Assembly (NCBI GenBank): GCA_943788775.1
Contig: CALSRO010000002.1
Location: 124,001 to 188,000 of the forward strand
Reading direction: 5' to 3'
DNA: 64,000 nt
Origin: an uncultured Flavobacteriales bacterium
GTDB lineage: Bacteria; Bacteroidota; Bacteroidia; Flavobacteriales_G; Salibacteraceae
This document shows positions 20,712 through 29,837 of the stretch, in pieces (positions within the stretch are counted from its first letter, which is position 1; each line of letters starts with the position of its first letter). The notes beneath the pieces were generated by a model. The model had not been told where the DNA came from. It was given only the letters and a program-made list of their open reading frames with translations, and ran no database searches. A program made the translations under genes and the position numbers.

Positions 20712-21076
20712 TAGTTAATCCCTTCTATTTCTTTGGATTCGAGTACAATTTTCTTTGGCGGGTCGATGGATTCATTCAACCCCATCGAGCGCTGAGCGAT
20801 TATCTTCTTAAGCTCCGATTCAATAATGGTATTATTCAGCTCGCTCTTCATGCTGATTTGCTCACTTCTCAATTCTTTAATCTCTTGTTGGGACCGATTG
20901 ATTTCTCGGACCGAAGACTCAGCCATGTATCCGTTGGCTATGTAAACCAGCCCTAGAAAAGCCAAAAACAGCATGTAGGGCAGATGCTTGATCACGGAAT
21001 CTTGCGTTAGTACGCTTCCAGTGAGCACTGCTGCTATAGGGTTTTGTCTTTTCTTTTTTACAGGTTCTTCAGCCAT
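20711..21076 (-). CDS. ftsL: FtsL-like cell division protein
   Basis: Small bitopic protein of 121 residues. It has a basic cytoplasmic start (EEPVKKKRQNP), one transmembrane helix at about 32-50 (YMLFLAFLGLVYIANGYMA) and a periplasmic coiled coil (REINRSQQEIKELRSEQISMKSELNN by residue pattern). FtsL binds FtsQ and activates FtsWI. Sequence identity across this family is low; the call rests on topology and on position between rsmH and ftsI. The start overlaps rsmH by 8 bases. Confidence 0.88.
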   Translation of the reverse strand: MAEEPVKKKRQNPIAAVLTGSVLTQDSVIKHLPYMLFLAFLGLVYIANGYMAESSVREINRSQQEIKELRSEQISMKSELNNTIIESELKKIIAQRSMGLNESIDPPKKIVLESKEIEGIN

Positions 21077-21971
21077 TGCTGCGTTTTATTCCAATTCTCA
21101 TTTTGGCGCTTCGCGCTCTTGGGTTTCTTTCAATTTCTTCATCTGAGGGCACGATCACTTTTCCAAATGGATCAAATGGTCGATTCACATTACCGTAGAT
21201 ATCCTTGTCTTGCTTGTCTTCAAAATTTCCACTTCGCATAAAGTGTTTGACTGGCCGATCCTCCAAAGAGTGATAACTGATTACCACGAATCGACCACCC
21301 TCCTTAAGCACATCCGCGGATGTTTTTATAAAATCATGCAGCGCACCCATCTCATCATTCACTTCGATTCGGATAGCCTGAAAAATCTTCGCTAATTCCG
21401 ACTTTCGCTTTCTTTCTGGAACCAAATTCTCAATGATTCTCACCAGATCATTGATAAATTCAAGCGACTTCTCTTCACGCGCCTTGATTATTCTGCGAGC
21501 TAATGCATTTGCGAAAGATGTTTCTCCGTAATCCTTAAAAACTCGCCTTAGCTCAGCCTCTTCATAATCATTCAACACCTGCTTTGCACTCAACGGCTGC
21601 TTCGGATTCATTCGCATGTCAAGTTCTGCATCGAATCGAAAGCTAAACCCTCTACTCGCCTCATCAAATTGATATCCTGATACACCTAGATCAGCTAAGA
21701 TCCCGTCCACCTTTTGCACTCCTTTGGCGAGTAAAAAATTCTTCAGGTATCGGAAATTCGCTTTACACAGAACAAATCGCTCATCATCAAGCGCATTTCT
21801 CTCTGCGTCTGGATCTTGATCAAATGCTAGTAATCGTCCGCCTTCCAGTTTCTCCAAAATCAATCGACTATGTCCGCCACCACCAAACGTGGCATCGACA
21901 TACACTCCACCGGACACAAGCTTTAACGCATCTACTCCCTCATGTAAAAGAACGGTTGTGTGATAGGTCAT
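21069..21971 (-). CDS. rsmH: 16S rRNA (cytosine1402-N4)-methyltransferase RsmH
   Basis: SAM-dependent methyltransferase acting on 16S rRNA C1402. The SAM-binding motif YVDATFGGGGHSRLIL is near the N-terminus; DGILADLGVSGYQFD, GFSFRFDAELDMRMN and the C-terminal VVISYHSLEDRPVK are family signatures. At 300 residues it is standard length. It is the second dcw gene; its ATG overlaps the mraZ stop by 4 bases. Confidence 0.97.
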   Translation of the reverse strand: MTYHTTVLLHEGVDALKLVSGGVYVDATFGGGGHSRLILEKLEGGRLLAFDQDPDAERNALDDERFVLCKANFRYLKNFLLAKGVQKVDGILADLGVSGYQFDEASRGFSFRFDAELDMRMNPKQPLSAKQVLNDYEEAELRRVFKDYGETSFANALARRIIKAREEKSLEFINDLVRIIENLVPERKRKSELAKIFQAIRIEVNDEMGALHDFIKTSADVLKEGGRFVVISYHSLEDRPVKHFMRSGNFEDKQDKDIYGNVNRPFDPFGKVIVPSDEEIERNPRARSAKMRIGIKRSNG

Positions 21972-22432
21972 TTCTCATCCTCCTCACCAAGCCCACCCAT
22001 GACTTCTTCAGCCAAGTCGGCAAAATCTTCGGAATCTTGACTCATCACCTCTTCATATCGATCTTTCGACCATATCTCAATGCGATCTGCGTAAGCAAAT
22101 AGCACAGCTTCTTTATTTAATGCGGCATACGCCAATAATGATTTCGGAATCAACGCCCGTCCATTTCCATCCAATGTGATTGCAGTAGCCCCGTTGTGGA
22201 ATTGGCGATAAAACGCTCTATTCTTCGCTACAAACAGGTTTAGCTTCTTGAGCTTAGAAGCGATCTTATCCCACTCGTTTTGTGGATATAAAACCAAGCA
22301 CCCTTCAAAACCTCGATTCAAAACAAACTGCTCTTTACAGGCAGGATCGAGCTGCTTCTTCAACCCTGCGGGCAGAAGAAAGCGGGACTTAGCGTCCAAC
22401 TTGCATTCGAATTCACCTAAAAAGCTTGTCAT
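21968..22432 (-). CDS. mraZ: Transcriptional regulator MraZ
   Basis: AbrB/SpoVT-like double-repeat protein of 154 residues, first gene of the dcw operon. The first repeat holds ECKLDAKSRFLLPAGLKKQL and the second ITLDGNGRALIPKSLLAYA, each with the DxxGR/K-xx-P pattern. In other bacteria MraZ binds direct repeats upstream of its own gene and represses or tunes dcw transcription. Matching repeats lie 40-70 bases upstream here (22471-22502), so autoregulation is likely. Confidence 0.95.
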   Translation of the reverse strand: MTSFLGEFECKLDAKSRFLLPAGLKKQLDPACKEQFVLNRGFEGCLVLYPQNEWDKIASKLKKLNLFVAKNRAFYRQFHNGATAITLDGNGRALIPKSLLAYAALNKEAVLFAYADRIEIWSKDRYEEVMSQDSEDFADLAEEVMGGLGEEDEK

Positions 22433-22470
22433 ATCGGGTCTAATAAATAGAAGCCGCTAAAATAACCGTA

Positions 22471-22502
22471 TTTTCCCACTTAATTCCACTAAGCTTCACT
22501 TT
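22471..22502 (-). promoter_or_regulatory. MraZ-box direct repeats upstream of dcw operon
   Basis: Reading the minus strand towards mraZ there are three repeats with an exact 10-bp period: AAGTGAAGCT, TAGTGGAATT and AAGTGGGAAA. On the plus strand these are CACT at 22497-22500, 22487-22490 and 22477-22480. Three 10-bp-spaced (A)AGTGGNNN or TGGGN repeats are the operator described for MraZ in Mycoplasma and E. coli. That MraZ binds here is inferred from sequence and position. Confidence 0.75.
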
Positions 22503-22580
22503 GTTGAAAACTTGAATGAAAAACCCCCACCTATAACTTCAAAATACCCATTATTCGTGTAAGACAGAAGGTGGTAAAAA

Positions 22581-22718
22581 ATGGGAAGAGTATTTAAATT
22601 CTATTTAAACTGGCTTTTACTTCGCGCAATTCGAACCTTGATGTTTAACCAAGGTCAATTCTTAGTGACAATTGGAGTGAATATTGAAGGTTTTAATCGT
22701 CAGGAAATGGTTGGATAA
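22581..22718 (+). CDS. Possible 45-residue small protein
   Basis: ATG at 22581 opens a 45-codon frame ending TAA at 22718. The product starts MGRVFKFYLNWLLLRAIR, basic with a hydrophobic stretch. A purine-rich GAAGGTGG lies 6-13 bases upstream, a plausible ribosome site although Bacteroidota rely little on it. No family is recognised, and chance ORFs of this length are common. Confidence 0.25.
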   Translation: MGRVFKFYLNWLLLRAIRTLMFNQGQFLVTIGVNIEGFNRQEMVG

Positions 22719-22784
22719 AATGCATTTCAACACTTCCTTGTTGACCGACAGCAAACTGCTTAGAACTACAGCGATCAAAATCTT

Positions 22785-22792
22785 TATTTTTG
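22785..22792 (+). promoter_or_regulatory. Bacteroidota -7 box (TATTTTTG) before hydrolase operon
   Basis: TATTTTTG fits the Bacteroidota TAnnTTTG element and ends 30 bases before the hydrolase ATG, giving a leader of about 25 bases. A clear -33 TTTG at standard spacing is not seen, so this is a moderate call. Confidence 0.45.
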
Positions 22793-22822
22793 GTCGCTTA
22801 GTTAGAAACTACACCATCAACC

Positions 22823-23593
22823 ATGGAAGTCAAAATCATTGAAGAAAAAGGGTTCTCCTACATTGAGCAAGGCGAAGGCGAACCGTTGATCGTGTTGCAC
22901 GGATTATTTGGCGCTCTGAGTAATTTCAGGGGGGTATTTGACTATTTCTCAAAGCGGTTTAAGGTCATTATACCCATCATGCCGCTTTACACAATGCCCA
23001 TAATCGACACTAACGTTAAAAACTTAAGTCGATACTTGGCCGACTTCATGGATTTCAAAAAGATTGATAAAGCTCACTTATTAGGCAACTCGCTTGGTGG
23101 TCACGTGGCGCTAGTTTATGCTTCAAAGTACTTAGATCGAGTAAAATCATTGATACTAACGGGAAGTTCTGGGCTATATGAAAACACATTAGGAGGTTCG
23201 TTTCCAAAGCGAGGTAACTATGAGTTTGTGAAAGAAAAGGTAGCGGTCACTTTTTACGATCCAAAACATGCCACCAAAGAATTAGTCGATGAATGTTTTG
23301 ACATTGTAAACGACAAAGGCAAGACTGTAAGAATCATTTCTTTGGCGAAGAGTGCAATTCGTCACAACATGGCATCTGAGATTCCGAAAATGGATGTCCC
23401 GACCTGTTTAATTTGGGGAAAGAACGACACTATTACTCCACCAGATGTAGCAGAAGAGTTTCACGAGCTGTTTCCCGATTCTGACCTTTCATGGATAGAT
23501 GAATGTGGTCATGCCGCCATGATGGAACATCCAGAAGAATTTAATAAGCTGCTTGACGATTGGTTCAAAAAGCGATTTCCTCCAGCGGCATAA
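22823..23593 (+). CDS. Alpha/beta hydrolase
   Basis: A 256-residue alpha/beta-hydrolase fold protein. An oxyanion-type HGLFG is near residue 26, the nucleophile elbow GNSLGG about residue 92, the acid in WGKNDTITPP and the catalytic histidine in DECGHAAMMEHPEEF. No signal peptide, so probably cytoplasmic. The substrate cannot be told from sequence; relatives include esterases and C-C hydrolases. Its stop overlaps the engB start (TAATG), so the two are co-translated. Confidence 0.88.
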   Translation: MEVKIIEEKGFSYIEQGEGEPLIVLHGLFGALSNFRGVFDYFSKRFKVIIPIMPLYTMPIIDTNVKNLSRYLADFMDFKKIDKAHLLGNSLGGHVALVYASKYLDRVKSLILTGSSGLYENTLGGSFPKRGNYEFVKEKVAVTFYDPKHATKELVDECFDIVNDKGKTVRIISLAKSAIRHNMASEIPKMDVPTCLIWGKNDTITPPDVAEEFHELFPDSDLSWIDECGHAAMMEHPEEFNKLLDDWFKKRFPPAA

Positions 23594-24201
23594 TGCGCGT
23601 AACAAAATCTGAATTCACTACCAGTTCGGCAAAAGTTGAACAGTGCCCAGATACTGAACTCCCAGAATTTGCATTTATCGGACGTTCCAATGTTGGCAAG
23701 AGCAGTTTAACCAACATGTTATGCGATCGCAAGAACTTGGCTAAAACCAGCGGATCGCCAGGAAAAACCAAATTAATCAATCACTTTCTGATCAATGACA
23801 ATTGGTATTTAGTTGATTTGCCCGGATTTGGATATGCCAAGGTGAGCAAGAAGGATCGCGCTTCGTTTATGCGTTTGATCTATGATTATTTTGAGAAGCG
23901 CCTTAACATGGTAAGCGCATTCGTTTTGGTGGATTGCAGGGTTGAACCTCAAAAGATTGATTTGGACTTTATGGAATGGCTGGGAGGCAAAGGCATTCCA
24001 TTTTCAGTGGTTTTCACTAAAATAGACAAGCTGAGCAGCACCGAACTCAAAAAGAATTTAGCAGCCTATAAAAAGAAGATGCTCGAATCATGGGAAGAAA
24101 CACCTCAATTCTTCCTCACCTCCGCCAGCAGTAGTCACGGTCAACAAGAGGTGTTAAATTACATCGAATACTGCATGGGTATTTGGGAAGAATCGAAATA
24201 A
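23593..24201 (+). CDS. engB: Ribosome biogenesis GTPase EngB/YsxC
   Basis: Small TrmE-Era-like GTPase needed for 50S subunit assembly. G1 is GRSNVGKSS, the G2-like segment has KTSGSPGKTKLINHF, G3 is DLPGFGYAKV, G4 is TKIDK and G5 is TSAS. The start at ATG 23593 (MRVTKSEF) gives 202 residues, typical for the family; an upstream in-frame ATG at 23560 lies inside the hydrolase and adds unlike residues. Confidence 0.96.
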   Translation: MRVTKSEFTTSSAKVEQCPDTELPEFAFIGRSNVGKSSLTNMLCDRKNLAKTSGSPGKTKLINHFLINDNWYLVDLPGFGYAKVSKKDRASFMRLIYDYFEKRLNMVSAFVLVDCRVEPQKIDLDFMEWLGGKGIPFSVVFTKIDKLSSTELKKNLAAYKKKMLESWEETPQFFLTSASSSHGQQEVLNYIEYCMGIWEESK

Positions 24202-24219
24202 GGCTATAGTCTCTCTACT

Positions 24220-24432
24220 TTGGAGATCATTCTTGAATTCATTGTCACCATCATTGTTGAAATTCTCTTATGGTATTTGATCGTGTTCCCAGGCGCAATC
24301 CTTATAAAACTCTTTAGGTATAGGAAGGAGTCCATAACTACTATTAAAAACAAGCATTATTTCAAATCGCTTTTGCTTGGAATATGCTTTTGGACAATTA
24401 TATCCTTAGTGATTATGTTCGCCAATCAATAA
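24220..24432 (+). CDS. Small two-helix membrane protein
   Basis: A 70-codon frame starting at TTG 24220, 18 bases after engB. It has two strongly hydrophobic segments (residues about 2-28 and 47-68) joined by a basic loop (FRYRKESITTIKNKHYFK). No family recognised. The absence of an ATG start lowers confidence, but the clean membrane pattern and snug position between two plus-strand genes support it. Confidence 0.5.
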   Translation: MEIILEFIVTIIVEILLWYLIVFPGAILIKLFRYRKESITTIKNKHYFKSLLLGICFWTIISLVIMFANQ

Positions 24433-24441
24433 CTCAGAAAC

Positions 24442-24753
24442 ATGCACAAATACGGTTTACACGGAAAACTTACCGCCAAAAATGGACAAGGCGATGAACT
24501 GGCGCAAATACTCCTAGAGGCAGCGAAATTGGTTTCTACCGCAAAGGGATGCCTGATTTATATGATAAGTAAAGATGAAGCCAACCCTGAATCAGTGTGG
24601 ATCACAGAAGCTTGGGAATCGGAACTAGACCATGACAATTCACTTTCTGTACCTGGAGTTCGCGAACTGATAGGTAAGGCAATGCCCATTTTAGATGGGG
24701 CACCCCAAAAGGGTCAAGAATTGAAAATACTTGGCGGCCTTGGTGTAGATTAA
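24442..24753 (+). CDS. Antibiotic biosynthesis monooxygenase-fold protein
   Basis: A 103-residue ferredoxin-like-fold protein of the ABM/YgiN type: KYGLHGKLTAKNGQGDELAQIL, CLIYMISKDEANPESVWITEAWES and a conserved His-Asp region. Relatives are cofactor-free quinol monooxygenases or stress-related dimers; the actual substrate is unknown. It converges with the DUF2892 gene, 2 bases apart. Confidence 0.82.
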   Translation: MHKYGLHGKLTAKNGQGDELAQILLEAAKLVSTAKGCLIYMISKDEANPESVWITEAWESELDHDNSLSVPGVRELIGKAMPILDGAPQKGQELKILGGLGVD

Positions 24754-24755
24754 GC

Positions 24756-24968
24756 CTATTTATTGTCTTTTGACCGAAGAGTGCTCAGTCCGAATGGCAA
24801 ATAAAGTGGGCAAAAGCTAATGAAGCTTGTAGCTACGAAAACCAGAGCCAACACACCACCGATTATCGCAACCGTGCCACTGATCAACTCTGCAAAGTAG
24901 GCACCAGCTATTGCCAACGCCAAAACGATTCTGATAATCTTATCTGTAGAACCCATATTCTTTTTCAT
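24756..24968 (-). CDS. DUF2892 (YgaP-like transmembrane domain) protein
   Basis: 70 residues from ATG 24968 (MKKNMGSTDKIIRIVLALAI). The opening MGxxDKIIR and two transmembrane helices ending near FISFCPLYLPFGLST match DUF2892, the membrane part of YgaP-type rhodaneses, here without a rhodanese domain. The longer upstream frame adds residues unlike the family. Confidence 0.85.
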   Translation of the reverse strand: MKKNMGSTDKIIRIVLALAIAGAYFAELISGTVAIIGGVLALVFVATSFISFCPLYLPFGLSTLRSKDNK

Positions 24969-25042
24969 AGTACCTGTTGTTTTAGTTTGAAAGCAAAGGT
25001 GTACTTGTCTGAATGGGTGCAGTGTGACAATCATCACGTTGG

Positions 25043-26497
25043 TTATTGATACTGATCCGAACCTTCATTAGACTCAAATACCTCAATTTCATCAACCACC
25101 TTAATGCCAAACAATCCATAGTGCTGATAAATCGTCATTTCACAATGAGGCTTACACCGATCTAAGATTGCTCGATACTCCAAACCAACCGTAATTGCTC
25201 TCGTTTCTTCTCCGTCAATCAATACCCGCAATTTCTTTTCAGGAGTAATAAAGTAATCGCTGACTGGTGCTAATTCAGACATTCGATAAACAGGCACGAA
25301 ATAATTCAGTGTGAGCCCAGCACCCATTGTCAAGGACATCCAACCGATCACTAGAAAAAGAAGGAAAATATTGAAGTCTGTATATCCGGACAAAACCAAC
25401 TTTCGAAAGAAAAGGATAAAGCCAAGTACGGCCAGAGTAGCTGCGAAAAGCGCAACTGGCAAAGGACTGGTTTCCACGTGGATATTAATCATGATAATGG
25501 GAATCCAGCACAGCAAAAACCCAGCTATCAACATCGTTTGTACGTAGTTGTAGTGACTATCTGGCTTAAGCCTCAACTTTCGTTTGATACTGAATTCTCT
25601 TTTTTGAATAGGAGCCGCATAGTCGCCTAGCCTATTGTGCGGATCTTGTTCCAACATCCAGACAAATGCTTCATACACTTCAGGCAGGTCGCGTTTTAAT
25701 CTTTCGGGATTTTCGAAAAACACCTCAATGCAACAGGCAAAGAACTCATGATCATTACTAGCCGCATATGGCCGAATAGATTCATATCGACCAGCCTTAA
25801 TATCGTTTCGATATTTCCTACCCAATTCAGTAATCATAAAGAGTCCATCGCTCAAATGACCGTCATCTGTATCCCCGCTCTCAACACTAATCATTAGCGC
25901 ATGCGCTAGCTCATGCAATGCCAAATTGATCCCATCATCCTCGTCCTGAAAACCATGCTCTAAGTGTCGCCAAGAAAACCTTATGACACCGCTTGGCGAG
26001 GTACTTCCTCTGAGATTACTCTCAAGCAGCTTATTAAAGAATATACTTGGGTGAATGTAAATGCGATAAAAGCGCGGCAAGAAGTAGCTCTCTAAACCAA
26101 AGGTGAGCTGAACCAAGGCAGAAGAAGCCAAGACAATCATATCATCGGTTATTTCTAATCCATCTTTTCCGTAAAACTCTTTTTCCGCTATGATGATTCT
26201 TAAGCGCTTTAGGAAGCGCTTTTTACCAAAATCACTCAATCGATTGTAGTATGGAGAGCGAAATCTTAATATTTCATCCGCACCTGCTAGAATACGTTCT
26301 ATCCTGCGGAGTGGAACATCCTGAAACTTTGCATTTCCTTTTTCAGCAGCCAAATCTCTTCGAAAGTCTATGAAGGCTTTCACCAAAATCAGCAACATCA
26401 CAAACATGAATGTGAGAGCGATCGCCACACCAACACCATCGTCACCCGAATTCGTTTTCAGCAAAACAAATTGGGTCTGAATAAAGTTGAATATCAT
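25043..26497 (-). CDS. Membrane-anchored M90 (MtfA-like) zinc peptidase
   Basis: An N-terminal transmembrane helix (VGVAIALTFMFVMLLILV) is followed by a soluble domain with zinc motif HELAH (first His about residue 195 from ATG 26497) and a downstream acidic segment, then three more C-terminal helices. The soluble part matches the MtfA/M90 family, known in E. coli for sequestering Mlc and for peptidase activity. The extra helices and a short C-terminal domain make it longer (484 residues) than MtfA (about 265). ATG 26521 is an alternative start; either way it nearly touches or overlaps the divergent DUF255 gene. Confidence 0.82.
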   Translation of the reverse strand: MIFNFIQTQFVLLKTNSGDDGVGVAIALTFMFVMLLILVKAFIDFRRDLAAEKGNAKFQDVPLRRIERILAGADEILRFRSPYYNRLSDFGKKRFLKRLRIIIAEKEFYGKDGLEITDDMIVLASSALVQLTFGLESYFLPRFYRIYIHPSIFFNKLLESNLRGSTSPSGVIRFSWRHLEHGFQDEDDGINLALHELAHALMISVESGDTDDGHLSDGLFMITELGRKYRNDIKAGRYESIRPYAASNDHEFFACCIEVFFENPERLKRDLPEVYEAFVWMLEQDPHNRLGDYAAPIQKREFSIKRKLRLKPDSHYNYVQTMLIAGFLLCWIPIIMINIHVETSPLPVALFAATLAVLGFILFFRKLVLSGYTDFNIFLLFLVIGWMSLTMGAGLTLNYFVPVYRMSELAPVSDYFITPEKKLRVLIDGEETRAITVGLEYRAILDRCKPHCEMTIYQHYGLFGIKVVDEIEVFESNEGSDQYQ

Positions 26498-26503
26498 TGA
26501 CAC

Positions 26504-28606
26504 TTGGCAAGAATAATTCAAATTACGTTTACCCTCCTTCTGTTTTCATTGACCCAGTGCAATCAAAGCAGAAATATGCAGCAAACTATGAATCAACAGC
26601 ACACGAACGACCTCATCAATGAAACTAGTCCTTACCTTTTACAACACGCTCACAACCCTGTTGATTGGATGCCATGGAATGACGCCACTCTAGCCAAGGC
26701 AAAAGCAGACAACAAACCCCTTCTGATCAGCATTGGATACAGCGCTTGTCATTGGTGCCATGTCATGGAGCACGAGAGTTTTGAGGACAGCTCGGTTGCG
26801 ACTCTTATGAATGAGCATTTTATATGTATCAAGGTGGACCGAGAAGAAAGACCCGATGTGGACCAAGTTTACATGGATGCCGTTCAGTTAATGACCGGAA
26901 GTGGTGGATGGCCATTGAACTGTTTTGCCTTACCTGATGGGAGGCCATTCTTCGGAGGAACCTATTTTAAAAAGGAACAATGGATGCAAATCTTAAAACA
27001 ACTGGCCGATCTATATCAGAATGACAACGCCAAAGTTGTTGAGTACGCTGAAAAGCTAAGCGAGGGTCTCAGCCAGATGGATAAGCAACCGCTCGTGAGT
27101 ATACCTGAAGAGTTCAGCACTGAGATTATAGAAACGACTGTGGCAAGATGGAAACAGGTGTTTGACACAGAAGATGGCGGCCCAAATAGGGCACCTAAAT
27201 TTCCCATGCCGAACAACTATCAATTTCTGTTGGCTTGGGCGCATCAAAGCGGTGATAAAGATCTCGAGAATTACGTCCATCTCACCCTGAAAAAAATGGC
27301 CTTTGGAGGTATTTATGATCAAATTGGTGGAGGTTTTGCTCGATACTCAACAGACGAAGTTTGGAAGGTTCCCCACTTTGAAAAAATGCTCTATGACAAC
27401 GGGCAACTCTTAAGCCTCTATTCTCAAGCTTTTACTCAATCAAAGAATCCTCTATACAAACACATTATCAATCAAACCGCAACATGGATTGAGCGAGAAA
27501 TGTTGGACGAAAGTGGTGCTTTCTACAGCGCACTGGACGCAGACAGCGAAGGCGAGGAAGGTAAGTTTTATGTGTGGAAAAAGGACGAAATCGAAGCCCT
27601 TGCCTTAGATGATTTTGATGTGATTTCGGATTATTACAACATCAACAAGCGCGGCAATTGGGAGCATGGAAACTACATTTTACTGCGACATTTTGAAGAC
27701 GAAGAGATTGCAAAAAAGCACCGATTAACTCTTGATCAACTGCAAGAGAAGGTATCCACTTTTAATATTAAAGCCATGGCCGAACGCGATAAGAGAATTC
27801 GACCCGGACTGGATGACAAATCCCTCACATCATGGAACGCGCTTGCCAGCAAGGGGCTATGCGAAGCGTACATGGCAACTGGCGAAAAAAGTTGGCTCGA
27901 CCTTGCAGAAAAAAATCTAGACTTCTTGACTAGTAAGCAAATGATGAATGATGGCAAACTATGGCACAACTATAAAAACGGAACTTCAAATATCAATGGA
28001 TATCTGGAAGACTACGCACACTTGATTGATGCTTTGCTGAAACACTATGAAGCAACATTGGATGTGGAGTCATTGAAAAAAACCAAGGTTTTAGTTGAAT
28101 ACGTTTTCCAAAATTTTGACAGAACTGAAAATGGTATGTTCTACTTCAAATCGAAAAATGATCCCGAGCTCGTATCTAAAAAAGCCGAGGTTACGGACAA
28201 CGTAATTCCTGCCTCCAATTCTGTTTTCGCCACCTGTCTATTTAAACTTTCACTGATTTTAGCGGATGACAGCTTATATGACTTAAGTCGCTCTATGTTG
28301 GCGCAAATGGAAGGGAACTTCAATCAATACCCCGGAGGCTACAGCCAATGGATGTTGCTTCATCAATATCAAAGTATGCCTTATTTCGAATTGGCTATTG
28401 TTGGAAAAGATTGTTCGCAAAAAGTAAAGGAAGTGCATCACTCTTATCTACCTAATGTGGTGATTTGTGGCGGTGAAGATGAAAGTACCATACCCATTCT
28501 GGAGGGCAAGTTTGTGGAAGAAGAAACGTACTTCTATGCTTGCAAACATGGGGCATGCCAGCTCCCAACATCTGATTTCAATGAGGTTTTGGGTCAAATT
28601 CACTAG
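26504..28606 (+). CDS. DUF255 thioredoxin-domain protein (YyaL/spermatogenesis-associated 20-like)
   Basis: 700 residues. The N-terminal thioredoxin-like domain contains [23 protein letters not shown] and [15 protein letters not shown]. The rest is an (alpha/alpha)6-barrel-like domain ([47 protein letters not shown]). Members are widespread but poorly understood; a redox or N-acylglucosamine-epimerase-like role has been suggested. The frame opens at TTG 26504, encoding a hydrophobic lead ending LTQC, which could be a lipoprotein signal. ATG 26576 (MQQTMNQQ) is the cautious start and would make it cytoplasmic. Confidence 0.9.
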   Translation: MARIIQITFTLLLFSLTQCNQSRNMQQTMNQQHTNDLINETSPYLLQHAHNPVDWMPWNDATLAKAKADNKPLLISIGYSACHWCHVMEHESFEDSSVATLMNEHFICIKVDREERPDVDQVYMDAVQLMTGSGGWPLNCFALPDGRPFFGGTYFKKEQWMQILKQLADLYQNDNAKVVEYAEKLSEGLSQMDKQPLVSIPEEFSTEIIETTVARWKQVFDTEDGGPNRAPKFPMPNNYQFLLAWAHQSGDKDLENYVHLTLKKMAFGGIYDQIGGGFARYSTDEVWKVPHFEKMLYDNGQLLSLYSQAFTQSKNPLYKHIINQTATWIEREMLDESGAFYSALDADSEGEEGKFYVWKKDEIEALALDDFDVISDYYNINKRGNWEHGNYILLRHFEDEEIAKKHRLTLDQLQEKVSTFNIKAMAERDKRIRPGLDDKSLTSWNALASKGLCEAYMATGEKSWLDLAEKNLDFLTSKQMMNDGKLWHNYKNGTSNINGYLEDYAHLIDALLKHYEATLDVESLKKTKVLVEYVFQNFDRTENGMFYFKSKNDPELVSKKAEVTDNVIPASNSVFATCLFKLSLILADDSLYDLSRSMLAQMEGNFNQYPGGYSQWMLLHQYQSMPYFELAIVGKDCSQKVKEVHHSYLPNVVICGGEDESTIPILEGKFVEEETYFYACKHGACQLPTSDFNEVLGQIH

Positions 28607-29423
28607 TCTTTTAGCTTTCCTTCCATTTGTTGGTTTCGGTCAGGAGATTCAAAGCAATTTCCTTCAAAATCGATATCCTACATTCGAAGCCGCAGACGTT
28701 GCAAAAGCTGGAATCAAGACCATTCGCATCAGCGAAATGCGTAAACCATCTTCGCGCCCTATCTATGACGACAACGTACGATTCACCTATTACTTCGATC
28801 GTAGTGGTACGATGATAGGCTACCGAAAAACGTATCCTTCTTTGGGTGGAATCGTGGACACCACCTCCATGTCACGCATTCTTATAAAGGGTGAGCTAGT
28901 TCAAGAATCTGAGAAAATTGGACGCTACCAAAGGCGTGTGGTTTATGAGAGAATCGATTCCGTTACCGTGAAGCAAACCATATCAATAAAACGTGGAGCG
29001 AGCGAATGGGAACCATTGAGCAAGGAAAAAATTCAAACCAAGAAAATTACAAACGGCAAAGTTGAAATGATCGGAGGGTTAAACGATCAGCCATATCAGC
29101 GCATTGTTTATCAATACGATAATGACAAGAATCTGACCTCCATAGAAACTTGGAACGGAAGCCGCATTCAGTCCATAGAAAAATGGGATTATAAAAACGG
29201 ACGAATGACCAACTATGAATTCAAGGACCTATTAAATTCAAAGAAATCATCATACAGATTCCCATTAGATTGGGAAAACGACAAGGGAATGTATTGTCAA
29301 AACTCCGATTGCAAGGACTGGTCTATCGTTTCACAAAAGGACGGTTGGCCAAAAGGATGGATTTTCATGGATCCTAAAACCCAAGACATGAACATTTGGG
29401 AATTTGACTACAAATACTGGTAG
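28581..29423 (+). CDS. Secreted protein of unknown function
   Basis: 280 residues from ATG 28581, overlapping the DUF255 stop by 26 bases. A signal peptide [20 protein letters not shown] ends before QEIQ. The mature part is beta-rich with repeated short strand patterns ([35 protein letters not shown]) reminiscent of RHS/YD-like antiparallel repeats, but no family is recognised. It converges on the DCC gene with no gap. Confidence 0.75.
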   Translation: MRFWVKFTSLLAFLPFVGFGQEIQSNFLQNRYPTFEAADVAKAGIKTIRISEMRKPSSRPIYDDNVRFTYYFDRSGTMIGYRKTYPSLGGIVDTTSMSRILIKGELVQESEKIGRYQRRVVYERIDSVTVKQTISIKRGASEWEPLSKEKIQTKKITNGKVEMIGGLNDQPYQRIVYQYDNDKNLTSIETWNGSRIQSIEKWDYKNGRMTNYEFKDLLNSKKSSYRFPLDWENDKGMYCQNSDCKDWSIVSQKDGWPKGWIFMDPKTQDMNIWEFDYKYW

Positions 29424-29837
29424 TTAAAGTTTATCCAAGAATCTAGATTCAAGTTCAGGAGTCGGGATCATGCATTCCTGTCTTTTACCAAATACACTAT
29501 ATCGACTTCTCGCCACCCTATTATAAACCCAATCTCGGATTGGTCTTGGTATGACTACGAACACGTAAAATAAGGACCAGAATCCGCCTAGGTCTTTGGC
29601 TATATATAATGCCGCAGTTGATTTTTCCAGAAGCTCTCCACCTTTGATATAAACTACAGAATCAAATTCTTCGGTTGATTTTCCTGCTTTGGATAGTAAC
29701 GCTTTACTCGCAGTTGATTGAAGAGCAGAAAATTTGAAAACACCTTTCGAATCTCTTTTGATAATGAACTGGACAAACCCGTTACATAGATTGCAGACAC
29801 CATCAAACAATATCAAATTAGAGGCGTTCTTCAGCAT
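29424..29837 (-). CDS. Thiol-disulfide oxidoreductase, DCC family (DUF393)
   Basis: 137 residues starting LILFDGVCNLCNGFVQF; the D-G-V-C-x-x-C signature is diagnostic of the DCC family. The C-terminal half has FVVIPRPIRDWVYNRVARSRY, also typical. Predicted thioredoxin-like redox activity, unverified. The start abuts the tsaB stop, so the two are co-transcribed. Confidence 0.9.
   Translation of the reverse strand: MLKNASNLILFDGVCNLCNGFVQFIIKRDSKGVFKFSALQSTASKALLSKAGKSTEEFDSVVYIKGGELLEKSTAALYIAKDLGGFWSLFYVFVVIPRPIRDWVYNRVARSRYSVFGKRQECMIPTPELESRFLDKL

Larger units (their letters stand above)
22433..22822. other. Divergent intergenic region, mraZ / hydrolase
   Basis: This 390-base gap separates the leftward dcw operon from a rightward gene set. 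It holds the MraZ repeats (22471-22502), a possible 45-codon ORF (22581-22718) and a -7 box before the hydrolase (22785-22792). I see no RNA gene fold and no convincing terminator. Confidence 0.7.
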
